A DNA stretch of 64,000 bases from Streptomyces scopuliridis RB72. Its GTDB lineage: Bacteria > Actinomycetota > Actinomycetes > Streptomycetales > Streptomycetaceae. Every line of letters starts with the position of its first letter. The first letter of the stretch is position 1. The stretch covers positions 1 through 64,000 of the forward strand of contig NZ_JOEI01000022.1 of NCBI RefSeq assembly GCF_000718095.1, written 5' to 3'. This document shows, piece by piece, positions 25,860-34,254 of this stretch. Below the pieces are notes generated by a model. That model was given only the letters and a program-made list of their open reading frames with translations, was not told the origin of the DNA and did not search any database. Made by a program: the position numbers and the translations under genes.

Positions 25860-26083
25860 GCGGAATCATGTTCCGTGGCCGCCTGGTGACAGGAACGCAT
25901 GGGCGCGGGCAGAGGCGTCGGGCACGTCGGATACCGCCGACCGCCTTGGCGGGGGCGGTGCGCACTCCGACTGGCAGCTTCCTGAAAGCGGCTTGCCCCA
26001 CCCGCGTACAGCCGACTAGGCATAAGGACCGCACGGTCAGTCGTGTCCTCCGCTGTGGGCGGATACCGTGGAAGGTGGCAGCT

Positions 26084-27004
26084 ATGAATCCGTCGCGGAT
26101 GGGCCTGGTGTTCCCCGGGCAGGGCACGCAGCGCGAAGGCATGGGCGAACCCTGGCGTGACACCGCCTCCTGGCGGCTCGTCGAGGAGATCTCCGAGCAC
26201 TCCGGCACGGACGTCGAGGAGTTGCTGCTGCGTACGCCCGGCGAGCAACTGCGTCGCACCGACCTGGCGCAGATCGCCGTCTACTCTGTGGCGATGATGG
26301 CCCATGCCGAGGCCGAGCGGGCGGGCCTCCTCACGGACGCCGTGGCCTGCGCCGGTCACAGCCTGGGCGAGTACGCCGCACTGACCGCCGCCGGGATCCT
26401 CGACCTGGCCGACGGCGTCGCCCTGGTGACCGCACGAGGCCAGGCGATGCGCGAGGCCGCGGCCGCGCGGAAGGGAACCATGGGCGTGCTGGTACGGGCC
26501 GGCCTCGCCGAGGCCGAGGAGCTGGTCGCCAAGGCGGAGGCCGAGGGCCACGCCGTCTGGGTGGCCAACGTCAACGGCCCCGGTCAGATAGTCCTGTCGG
26601 GCATGGAGGCGGCCATCGAGTACGTCGCCGACCAGGCTCCCGAGGCCGGTGCCAAGCTCATCCGCGTGCCCGTGGGCGGCGCTTTCCACAGCCCGCTGAT
26701 GGAACCGGCGGCCGACCGACTGCCCGCTGCGCTGCGGAAGGTGACGTTCGCGCCCGGCCGGCTGCCGGTCGTGGCGAACGTCGACGGCGAACCGTACGCC
26801 GGGGACGCCGACTGGCCCGCGCTGGCCGTACGTCAGCTCGTCTCGCCCGTCCAGTGGGAGCGTAGCGTCCACACGCTGACCGGGACGCTGGGCTGCCGAC
26901 GCCTGCTGGAACTCGGGCCCGGCCGCACACTGGCCGGTCTGATCAAGCGGATCACCCCGCACGTCGACATCGTCTCCCTCGACCGGCCCGACGCCGTGCG
27001 CTGA
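26084..27004 (+). CDS. FabD-like malonyl-CoA:ACP transacylase
   Basis: 306 residues. The acyltransferase signatures are GLVFPGQGTQ at the N-terminus, the nucleophile Ser93 in GHSLGEYAAL, and His202 in GAFHSPLMEP. It should charge the cluster's ACPs with malonyl units for the type II PKS. I chose the ATG at 26084, with GGAAGG upstream, over a longer frame that covers the promoter. A 15-bp-stem terminator follows. A dedicated malonyltransferase fits a highly reducing type II system that makes its own acyl chain. Confidence 0.88.
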   Translation: MNPSRMGLVFPGQGTQREGMGEPWRDTASWRLVEEISEHSGTDVEELLLRTPGEQLRRTDLAQIAVYSVAMMAHAEAERAGLLTDAVACAGHSLGEYAALTAAGILDLADGVALVTARGQAMREAAAARKGTMGVLVRAGLAEAEELVAKAEAEGHAVWVANVNGPGQIVLSGMEAAIEYVADQAPEAGAKLIRVPVGGAFHSPLMEPAADRLPAALRKVTFAPGRLPVVANVDGEPYAGDADWPALAVRQLVSPVQWERSVHTLTGTLGCRRLLELGPGRTLAGLIKRITPHVDIVSLDRPDAVR

Positions 27005-27045
27005 CGCCGTCCCGGACGGGGCGCACCCCGCACGCGTTCGTCTAC

Positions 27046-27079
27046 GGCACCGGGCGAGGGCGCTCCCTCGCCCGGTGCC
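27046..27079 (+). terminator. Terminator after the FabD-like gene
   Basis: A perfect 15-bp stem (27046-27060 with 27065-27079) and a CGCT loop follow the transacylase stop by about 40 bp and precede the ferredoxin start by 25 bp. Confidence 0.8.
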
Positions 27080-27104
27080 CCGTCACATCGCTGAGGAGTA
27101 AGCC

Positions 27105-27299
27105 ATGAAGGTCTTCGCCGACCAGGACAAGTGCGTCGCCTCCGGCCAGTGTGTGCTGGCCGCCGCCGACGTGTTCGACCAGCGGGAGGAGGACGGCATC
27201 GTCGTCCTGCTCAACGACAACCCACCCGTCGGCCTGGCGGACGACGTCCGGCAGGCCGCCGCCCTCTGCCCGGCCGTGGCCATACGAGTGGAGGAGTGA
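27105..27299 (+). CDS. 3Fe-4S ferredoxin, P450 partner type
   Basis: 64 residues with only three Cys ligands: Cys10 and Cys16 in DKCVASGQC, and Cys55 in ALCPAVA. This is the [3Fe-4S] pattern of Streptomyces ferredoxins that feed electrons to cytochromes P450. The obvious partner is the P450 encoded on the other strand about 1 kb away. Its stop overlaps the GTG start of a degraded ferredoxin-reductase gene (GTGA). Confidence 0.92.
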   Translation: MKVFADQDKCVASGQCVLAAADVFDQREEDGIVVLLNDNPPVGLADDVRQAAALCPAVAIRVEE

Positions 27300-27440
27300 A
27301 GCCGATCGCGGTCGTCGGGGCCTCCGTCACATACGTCCGGAGGACACGGAGAACGTCGCCTTCGGCGGCCTGATCATCGCCACCGGCGTGGCGCCCGTCC
27401 GCCTGCCCGGCTCCGATCCGGCCGGTGGCGAGCCTACGCC
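27296..27440 (+). pseudogene. Ferredoxin reductase remnant
   Basis: A GTG overlapping the ferredoxin stop opens VKPIAVVGAS, the start of an FAD-dependent ferredoxin reductase. Within about 12 codons the frame degenerates and stops. The next frame then supplies VAFGGLIIATGVAPVRLPGS, the family's internal NAD-side motif that normally lies about 100 residues later. So a segment was deleted and the two ends are out of frame. Bases 27441-27731 hold no intact gene; a weak echo of the same protein (DDMLALRH) may persist. Confidence 0.7.
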
Positions 27441-27731
27441 GGGGGAATGGCCTCCTCCGCCCCGTACACGCGGCGCGCCGCCGAGCCGCCCGGCCTCGGA
27501 GTCCGACGACATGCTCGCACTCCGCCACCGCGGGTGCGGTCGTCCGGGGCGGTCGAGGCGTCGCGTCAATGGCGTGCGGGCGATCGGTGGCGCTGCCGAC
27601 GCGGAGATGTTGATCCACGAAGACCGACCGGACGGGCCCCGGCGCCGGCATCCGGGAGACGACACGGCGAAGCGCCGATCCGTGCGGTCGTCGCGTTCCC
27701 GCTCCCGCACAGATCAGCGCTTCGCCATAGC

Positions 27732-27953
27732 CTACTTCCCGGCCGCCTCCATTTCACGCACGAGGCTGAGAGGACGCATATCGGTCCAGTTCTTGTTCAC
27801 GAACTCCAGGCACGCTTCTTTGCTGTCCTGGTCGTGCGCGACCGTCCAGCCGGCCGGAACCTCGGCGAAAGCCGGCCACAGCGAATGCTGGCCTTCTTCG
27901 TTGATCAGCACGTAGTAGTCGGCGTCGTTGTCCTCGAAAGGATTGGTGCTCAT
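27732..27953 (-). CDS. MbtH-like protein
   Basis: 73 residues with the complete family pattern [22 protein letters not shown], the [13 protein letters not shown] core, and the C-terminal NWTDMRPLS. MbtH-like proteins bind NRPS adenylation domains and keep them soluble and active, so this one should serve the two NRPSs. A strong ribosome site (GAGAGGGAG) precedes the ATG. It lies about 190 bp downstream of the P450 gene on the same strand and may have its own promoter there (TATAGA near 28100). Confidence 0.95.
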   Translation of the reverse strand: MSTNPFEDNDADYYVLINEEGQHSLWPAFAEVPAGWTVAHDQDSKEACLEFVNKNWTDMRPLSLVREMEAAGK

Positions 27954-28145
27954 ATCTCCCTCTCCATCCTACGATGCGAACCGGCGCCGGATCCGCGGCG
28001 GACAGTCGATCACGGTGCGCCGCAGGGACCAGCAGATCAGGCGGAACAGCGGGGTGTCCAGAAGAATTGACCAGTGAATCTTCTATATCGGCGATTCCTG
28101 AACTCCGGACAAGCGTATTTCGGCGAGTGAAGCGGCCGAGGCTTT

Positions 28146-29363
28146 TCAGAGCTTGACGGGCAGCGCGGCCAGCGCCCTCACGAGCAGGGCGGGCTGGTAG
28201 CGCAGTTCCGAAGGGCGCACGGCGAGACGGATGTCCGGGAAGCGCTCGAAGACGCGCCGCATCGAGATCTCCGCCTGCGCCCGGGCCAGATGTGTACCGA
28301 TGCAGTAGTGGATGCCGTGGCCGAAGGTGAGGTGTGCCGGCTTCGGCCGGTCGATGTCCAGGTCGTCCGGCCGGTCCGGGAAGGCGTCGGGATCGTGGTT
28401 GGCGCTCGCCGGCGAGAGCATCACGATCTCGCCGGCCGGAATCGTGGTGCCGGCGATCTCCACGTCCTCCAGGGTCAGTCGTTGCAGGGCATAGAGCATG
28501 GGGCTGGAGAAGCGGATCAACTCGTCGACCACGTGCGGGATCCGGCCGAGGTCGGCCTTGAGCCGCTCGCCCTGCTCGGGGTGGGAGAGCAGCCCGGCGA
28601 AGCAGCCGGTCATCAGCGACGTGGTCGTCTCATTGCCACCGGTCATCAGCGCGAACGCCGTGGAGAGTATCTCCTTGGGGGCCAGTAGCTTGTCGCCCTC
28701 GGCGTGCACCATCGCGGAGATGAGGTCGTCGGTCGGGCGCCGTGTCTTCTCCGCGATCAGATCGGCCATGTACGCGGAGAGTTCGCTGGTGTGCTGGGCA
28801 AGGATGCCGGTCGGATCGGCCGCGTCGGTGCTCCGCATCGTCTTCGACCAGACGTTGAACTGCCGCCAGTCCGAGGCCGGAACGCCCAGAAGCTGGGCGA
28901 TCCCGATGATCGGCAGCGGTTCGGTGAGGCCCTCCACCAGATCCGGCTGCTCCCGCGCGGCCAACTCGTCGAGCAGTTGGTCGACGACCTTCTCCAGGCC
29001 GGGGCGCAAGTTCGCGACTCGCTTGGGCGTGAAGGCGAACACCAGCGCCTTGCGCAGCGGGGTGTGGCGAGGAGGGTCAGAGTTGGCCAGGTGGTTGGTG
29101 ATCTCGTCGGCGGGCTTCAACTCCTTGCCGATCTGCCGGCCGAGGGCCTCGTACAGCTTTCCGATGTCCCGGCTCAGCCGGGGGTCGGCCAGCGCCTCGC
29201 GGACGTCGTCGTACCGGGTGATCACCCAGGCCCGGGCCCCGTCGGGCGTCTGCACCATGGTCACGGGCTGTTCGGCGCGCAACAGGGAGAAGGTCGGATA
29301 CGGGTTCTGGGTGTACTCGTCACTGAACATCCAGTACTTCGAAAGTGCTCCGCAGGCTGTCAC
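28146..29363 (-). CDS. Cytochrome P450
   Basis: 405 residues, soluble bacterial P450. The I-helix oxygen motif is GGNETTT (about 242-248), the K-helix ExxR is E281-R284 in DELIRF, and the haem loop is FGHGIHYCIGTHLAR with Cys354. I use the GTG at 29363, with GAGGAG upstream. It is divergent from the PKS operon. In related peptides the P450s beta-hydroxylate PCP-bound residues (skyllamycin) or desaturate Tyr (WS9326A). With a predicted Phe and another aromatic module downstream, beta-hydroxylation is a reasonable guess. The ferredoxin nearby should supply electrons, but its reductase gene is broken. Confidence 0.92.
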   Translation of the reverse strand: MTACGALSKYWMFSDEYTQNPYPTFSLLRAEQPVTMVQTPDGARAWVITRYDDVREALADPRLSRDIGKLYEALGRQIGKELKPADEITNHLANSDPPRHTPLRKALVFAFTPKRVANLRPGLEKVVDQLLDELAAREQPDLVEGLTEPLPIIGIAQLLGVPASDWRQFNVWSKTMRSTDAADPTGILAQHTSELSAYMADLIAEKTRRPTDDLISAMVHAEGDKLLAPKEILSTAFALMTGGNETTTSLMTGCFAGLLSHPEQGERLKADLGRIPHVVDELIRFSSPMLYALQRLTLEDVEIAGTTIPAGEIVMLSPASANHDPDAFPDRPDDLDIDRPKPAHLTFGHGIHYCIGTHLARAQAEISMRRVFERFPDIRLAVRPSELRYQPALLVRALAALPVKL

Positions 29364-29536
29364 TCGATGCTCTCCTCGCGGTTGTCCGGTGCGGCGTCCG
29401 CACCGCTCGCAGGGCACGTCCGGCCCATCAGCCTGACACCGCGGGCGTCGGCCGTCAGCACTGATGTGGAAATTTCGATACGCCCGTGCGGAGGCCGTGT
29501 GGCCCGCCTTCTGGTTCGAATTCTTCGTACTGGCCT

Positions 29537-29554
29537 GGTGAACGCCGGTTCACC
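29537..29554. promoter_or_regulatory. GGTGAAC-N4-GTTCACC dyad
   Basis: Perfect 7-bp arms around GCCG lie in the middle of the about 360-bp divergent region between the P450 gene and the first ACP gene. It is a plausible operator for coordinated control of both directions. No gene is supported within the gap. Confidence 0.45.
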
Positions 29555-29725
29555 TCGGCTACCTTCGCCGAGGCGCGTGATCAGGACGCCCCGAATTCAA
29601 AAGGAAAATCATCGGTGCGGCGGGAGGAATGCCTGCCGCGGGCATTGATGATTGTCCTCGTAAACCGGTGCACGGCCCGTCCGGGTCGACGGCACCACCA
29701 CAGGGGAAGAGGAGCGAGGAGCGAC

Positions 29726-29977
29726 ATGACGACTTCTGCCGAGAACAGGACCGAGAGAATCAGGGAAATCGTCTGCGACATCCTCGAACTTGAGGAAGAC
29801 GAAGTCACCGAGACGAGCCTGTTCAAAGAGGAACACGGTGCCGACTCGCTGCGTGCGATCGAGATACTCGCCGCCTTGGAGAAGCAGTTCCACGTTGTCA
29901 TCGACCAGACCGAACTGGGCCGCATGGTCAACCTCCAAGGCGTCGAAGAGGTCGTCGCCGAGGCCGCCGCCAAGTAG
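29726..29977 (+). CDS. Acyl carrier protein 1 (type II PKS)
   Basis: 83 residues. The phosphopantetheine site is Ser41 in HGADSLRAIEIL, with an acidic helix II. The ATG follows a purine-rich AGGAGCGA ribosome site. It is first in the PKS gene series and probably carries the growing polyene chain. A second, quite different ACP is encoded about 6.5 kb further on. Confidence 0.9.
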   Translation: MTTSAENRTERIREIVCDILELEEDEVTETSLFKEEHGADSLRAIEILAALEKQFHVVIDQTELGRMVNLQGVEEVVAEAAAK

Positions 29978-30040
29978 CCGCGGCCGCGCGGTACCGCCGC
30001 ACCGTCAGGACACAGACGATCGAAACCGGACGGAGAGACC

Positions 30041-31297
30041 ATGCGTGCAACTGCAACCAGCAAGGGGTCGGCGCCACCAGCGCATCGTGTGGTCCTGACC
30101 GGCTTCGGAGTCTTCTCCAGCATCGGTGTGGGCGCGGTCGAGTTCGCCGAGGGGCTACGGGCCGGGCGCAGCGGCGCCAAGCCGATCACCAGGTTCGAAA
30201 CCGAGGGCTTCGCACACGCCAATGGATGTGAGCTGGTCGGATTCGAGCCCCGTCAGTGGATCCGTAACCTCGATGTCGACGAACTCGGCCCCGCCACCCG
30301 CTTCTCGGTGGCCGCGGCCAGGATGGCCATCGACCACGCCGGCCTCGACGAGGAGGAGCTGCGAGAGCGGCGTGGCCTGATCTCCATCGGCACCACCGAT
30401 GGTGAATCGCACGACCTCGACCGCCTGGTCGAGACCGAGATCACGCATGGACCCGAGAAGATGGATCCGGTGGTGGTGCGGCGGGTGGCGCCCAGCCGGC
30501 TGGCCACGGCCGTCGCGCACGAACTGCGACTGCACGACGTCGAGGCGGTCACCATCGCCACCGCATGCGCCGCGGGCAACTACGCCATCGGTTACGGCTT
30601 CGACGCGGTGCGCACCGGCGAGGTCGAGTTCGCCCTGTGCGGCGGTGCGGACGCGATGTGCCGCAAGACCTTCGCCGGGTTCTACCGGCTTGGCACGATC
30701 GCGCCGGACTGCTGTCGGCCGTTCGACAAGGACCGCAAGGGCATCCTGACCGGCGAGGGCGCCGGCGTACTCGTCCTGGAGAGCCTGGAGTCGGCACTGC
30801 GCCGCGGTGCCACCATCTACGCCGAGGTCCTCGGATACGGGCTCAACTGCGATGCCGAGCACCCGGTCGCACCCGACCAGAGCAGCATCGCCCGGTGTAT
30901 GGAACTGGCCCTGAACAACGCCGGTGTGAAGCCGGCCGAGGTCGACCTGATCTCCGCGCACGGAACCGGGACCAAGGCCAACGACGTCACCGAGACCCGT
31001 GCTGTCCGCGACGTCTACGGTGCGGCGGCGCCGCGTACCGTCTCGCTCAAGTCCATGCTCGGCCACACCATGGGCGCCGCCAGCGCGCTCGCGGCGATCG
31101 CCTGTGCGCTCGCGATCGTGGGCGAGTTCATCCCACCGACCATCAACCACCGGGAGACCGATCCCGAGTGCGAGATCGACTGCGTGCCCAACCACGCGGT
31201 CGACGCGCCGCTGAGGATCGTGCAGAACAACGGAATGGCCTTCGGCGGCAACAACGCCGTGGTGATCCTCTCCAAGTACGAGGAGCAGGCGTCATGA
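30041..31297 (+). CDS. Ketosynthase 1 (FabF-like, catalytically complete)
   Basis: 418 residues, thiolase fold. The active Cys176 is in TIATACAAGNYAIG, with His307 in SAHGTGTKAND and His342 in SMLGHTMGAASAL, so the Cys-His-His triad is intact. It catalyses decarboxylative condensation of malonyl-ACP onto the growing chain. It starts with ATG after GGAGAGACC and overlaps the next ketosynthase gene by ATGA. Sets of several KS-fold proteins are typical of highly reducing type II PKSs that build cinnamoyl lipids (skyllamycin, WS9326A, youssoufene). Confidence 0.93.
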   Translation: MRATATSKGSAPPAHRVVLTGFGVFSSIGVGAVEFAEGLRAGRSGAKPITRFETEGFAHANGCELVGFEPRQWIRNLDVDELGPATRFSVAAARMAIDHAGLDEEELRERRGLISIGTTDGESHDLDRLVETEITHGPEKMDPVVVRRVAPSRLATAVAHELRLHDVEAVTIATACAAGNYAIGYGFDAVRTGEVEFALCGGADAMCRKTFAGFYRLGTIAPDCCRPFDKDRKGILTGEGAGVLVLESLESALRRGATIYAEVLGYGLNCDAEHPVAPDQSSIARCMELALNNAGVKPAEVDLISAHGTGTKANDVTETRAVRDVYGAAAPRTVSLKSMLGHTMGAASALAAIACALAIVGEFIPPTINHRETDPECEIDCVPNHAVDAPLRIVQNNGMAFGGNNAVVILSKYEEQAS

Positions 31298-32430
31298 GCT
31301 GGCCCATCACCGGTATCGGCGCGCTCGCGAGCATCGGCCGCGACCCGGACGAGCTGTTCGAGAGCCTGTGCGGCGGTCGCAGCGGACTCGCTCCGCTCCG
31401 CGGCTTCGACTCGGCGAAGTTCAAGGCCGGCCACCTCTTCGAGATCGACGACCGGCCGGCGCCTGGGGCGGACGTGCCGGGCCGGGCGACCCGGTTCCTG
31501 CTCGACGCGGTCGGCCAGGCGGCCCGCGACGCCGGACTCGGCGAGGACCTCAGCGACGTGCCGGTGCTGATCGGCACCGGTCTGCGGGAGCTGCGCTCGC
31601 TGGAACTGTGGTGGCGCGACGGTGCCGAGTTCGCGGCGGAGCGGATGCACTTCGGCACCGCGCTGCGCGAGCGGTTCGGCGCGGTGAACACGCACACGTT
31701 CTCCAACGCCTGCTCCGCCTCGCTGTACGCACTCGCGCTCGCCGTCGACCAGTTGGAGTCCGGTGCGGCGGAGCACGTGATCGTGGCGGGCGCCGACTCG
31801 ATCACCGAGAGCATGTTCGGCCTGACCGATGCCTTCCAACTGCAGCCGCCCGGCCGGCTGAGACCCTTCGACGTCAACCGCAAGGGCACCATCCTCGGAG
31901 AGGGCGCGGGCGCGATCGTGCTGAGCCGCGGGGCGGACGGCCACCGCAGGATCTACGGCCGGGTGCGCTCGGTCGGCGTCAACTGCGACGCGTACCACAC
32001 CACCGCGCCCGACCGGGCCGGGGTGGCCGCCGCCATCAGGCAGGCGCACGAGCGTGCCGGGGTGAAGCCGGGGAACGTGGACCTGGTCATGCTGCACGGC
32101 ACCGGTACCCCGCTCAATGACGAGGTCGAGGTCCGGGCCATGTGCGACGTCTTCGGCGAGCACGCGAAAGTACCGCTGGTGACCGCCATCAAGTCGATGA
32201 CCGGGCACACCGCCGGGTCGGCCGGGGTGCTGAGCGTCATCACAGCCCTGCAGGCCATGTCGACCGGACGGATCCCGCCGGTGACCGAGCTCGACGAGCC
32301 CACCGAGGAGGTGCGGGCGCTGAGGCTGGTGCACACCACCGCGGCCACCGGACATATCGATGTGGCCCAGATCAACGGTTTCGGCTTCGGTGGGCTGAAC
32401 GCGGTTGCCATCGTGGAGGCGGTCCGATGA
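31294..32430 (+). CDS. Ketosynthase 2 (catalytically complete)
   Basis: 378 residues. Cys140 in TFSNACSASLYAL, His268 in MLHGTGTPLND and His305 in SMTGHTAGSAGV give a complete triad. It is compact for a KS because the N-terminal part is short. It is translationally coupled on both sides (ATGA with KS1 and with the next, Cys-less protein), so it most likely forms a heterodimer with that downstream KS-like protein. It would elongate the chain together with KS1 or act at a different chain length. Confidence 0.9.
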   Translation: MSWPITGIGALASIGRDPDELFESLCGGRSGLAPLRGFDSAKFKAGHLFEIDDRPAPGADVPGRATRFLLDAVGQAARDAGLGEDLSDVPVLIGTGLRELRSLELWWRDGAEFAAERMHFGTALRERFGAVNTHTFSNACSASLYALALAVDQLESGAAEHVIVAGADSITESMFGLTDAFQLQPPGRLRPFDVNRKGTILGEGAGAIVLSRGADGHRRIYGRVRSVGVNCDAYHTTAPDRAGVAAAIRQAHERAGVKPGNVDLVMLHGTGTPLNDEVEVRAMCDVFGEHAKVPLVTAIKSMTGHTAGSAGVLSVITALQAMSTGRIPPVTELDEPTEEVRALRLVHTTAATGHIDVAQINGFGFGGLNAVAIVEAVR

Positions 32431-33389
32431 GTGAGTTCGCGCAGATCGTGGTGAGCGGTGTCGGGCCGGCCCTGCCCGGCGTGGCAGGTGCGGGGGACCT
32501 GGTGACCGGGCCGGCCCCCTCGGCGGAGCCCGTCGACCCGGCCGTCCTTCTCGGCAAGAAGGGCCTGAAGTACAAGGACCGCGCCACCCGGCTCGGACTG
32601 AGCGCGGCCCTCGCCGGGCTGCGCGACGCCGGGCTGCGGGACGAGGACGGTCCCCCGGCCGTCGGTGACCGCGTCGGTGTGGTGGTGGCCTGCAACTACG
32701 GCAATGTCGAGACCATCTGCCGGGTGGTCACCACCATCGCGGCGGAGACGACGCGCGGCACCAGCCCGATGGACAGCCCCAACGCCTCCAGCAACATCAT
32801 CGCCTCCGAGATCGCCATCCGGTTCGGATTGCGCGGCCCGAACCTGACCGTGTGCAACGGCGACGCCTCCGGGCTGGACGCGCTGCACTGGGCGGCGAGC
32901 ATGCTGCGAGCGGGGCGGGCCGAGCAGATTCTGGTCGTCGGGGTCGAGCCGGACCATGAGACGGTGCGCAAGCTCGTCGGCGCCGACCGGATCGTGGACG
33001 GGGCCGTCGCGGTCGTCCTGGAGCGGGCGGAGACCGCCCGGGCGCGTGGCGCCAGGGTCGGCGCCCGGCTGGGTGGCTACGCGCGCGCCGGCGGGGTCGA
33101 GGAGTGCGCCCGTCGGCTCGGCTGTCTCAGCCCGGACACCCCGGGCGGCTGGTACGTTCCGGAAGTCGTCGGCGACACCGAACTGCCCGCCGGACTGCTC
33201 GCCGGCGTTCCCCGGCACGCGATGCCCGACGTCTGGGGCTCGCTCTCCGGTGCGCTGGGAGTCGTGCAGTGCGCCGCCGCGGTCGCCCGGTTCGACGCGG
33301 GAGAGGCGGGCCCGTTCTACGCCCTGGCCGGCCGTGAGGACGACGGAGTCGCCGGACTCCTCCTGCTCGCCCCTGGAGACCCTCGGTGA
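32427..33389 (+). CDS. KS-like chain-length-factor protein (no active Cys)
   Basis: 320 residues of the ketosynthase fold, but the nucleophile elbow reads TVCNGDASGLDAL: the position of the Cys is Asp146, and the Cys143 nearby is out of register. The HGTGT and GHTxGAAG histidines are also absent; the C-terminal part has SLSGALGVVQ instead. This is the pattern of a chain-length factor (KS-beta). Its place immediately after KS2 with ATGA coupling suggests a KS2/CLF pair. Its stop overlaps a GTG of the next gene. Confidence 0.82.
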   Translation: MSEFAQIVVSGVGPALPGVAGAGDLVTGPAPSAEPVDPAVLLGKKGLKYKDRATRLGLSAALAGLRDAGLRDEDGPPAVGDRVGVVVACNYGNVETICRVVTTIAAETTRGTSPMDSPNASSNIIASEIAIRFGLRGPNLTVCNGDASGLDALHWAASMLRAGRAEQILVVGVEPDHETVRKLVGADRIVDGAVAVVLERAETARARGARVGARLGGYARAGGVEECARRLGCLSPDTPGGWYVPEVVGDTELPAGLLAGVPRHAMPDVWGSLSGALGVVQCAAAVARFDAGEAGPFYALAGREDDGVAGLLLLAPGDPR

Positions 33390-34249
33390 GTCCCGACCGG
33401 CCGGATTCGGTGGACGCGCCTCGCGGCGCGGCGTGCACGGTGCGCCACAGGCGGCCCACGGAAGGCCCGCGGGCGCTTCTGCTGCACGGCCTGGCCAACA
33501 GCCCCTCGGTCTGGGAGCCGTTGGCCGGGAGCGATGCCGGCGGCTCGGACTTGTGGACCGCCGAACTGCCCTGGAGCGGCGGGCAGCCGCCGGACTGGGC
33601 CTACGGGCCGGACGCCGGCTGGGCGATCGCGGACGCGCTCGACCAGGTCCCCGGCGGCGTCGGCCTCGTGGTCGCGCACTCCTTCTCCGCAGTGCTGCTG
33701 CTGAATCTGCTCAGCGACGAACTCGCCCGGGGCCGCGACCCGTTCGCGCGCTACGGCATCGACGCCCTGGTGCTCGTCTCCCCGTTCTACCGGCGCGATC
33801 CGGAGTGCTTCGAGTACGACGTCGTCGGCGAGTTGCTGGACAGCTTCCGCAGCACGATGGACGAGGGGATCCGGGTGATGGCCGGTCCCCGGCTCGATCC
33901 CTCGCTGCGCCACGACATGGCGCGGCGGGTCTGCGAACGGGTCGGCCCCTACGGCTACCTGAGCTTCTTCCGCAGCTACCTGCGCACGCCCTGGCTGCGC
34001 ACCGATCTGATCACCGTTCCCACCCTGGTGATCAGCGGGGAAGGCGACGCCATCGCCCGCTCCGCCGAGAGCATGGCGCTCACCGCCGACCTTCCCGACG
34101 CACGCTGCCGGCTCATCGCCGGCGCCGGGCACTTCCCGATGGTGGAGCAGGTGGATGCCTTCTCCGCCGCCCTGGGCGAGTTCGCCCGTTCGATCAGCGG
34201 GCCGAACCAGCAGTCGCCGACCAAGCCGCTCGACCTACGAGGAGCCTGA
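33386..34249 (+). CDS. Alpha/beta-hydrolase
   Basis: 287 residues. The oxyanion motif is LLLHGLANSPSVWE, the nucleophile elbow VVAHSFSAVLL (Ser in H-S-F-S, lacking the usual first Gly), the acid probably Asp in ISGEGDAI, and the His in GAGHFPMVEQ. It could release or edit acyl groups from the ACPs, like a type II thioesterase, or hand the acyl chain over. It is fully embedded in the PKS gene series. The start is a GTG overlapping the previous stop. Its exact substrate is unknown. Confidence 0.82.
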   Translation: MSPDRPDSVDAPRGAACTVRHRRPTEGPRALLLHGLANSPSVWEPLAGSDAGGSDLWTAELPWSGGQPPDWAYGPDAGWAIADALDQVPGGVGLVVAHSFSAVLLLNLLSDELARGRDPFARYGIDALVLVSPFYRRDPECFEYDVVGELLDSFRSTMDEGIRVMAGPRLDPSLRHDMARRVCERVGPYGYLSFFRSYLRTPWLRTDLITVPTLVISGEGDAIARSAESMALTADLPDARCRLIAGAGHFPMVEQVDAFSAALGEFARSISGPNQQSPTKPLDLRGA

Positions 34250-34254
34250 GCACG

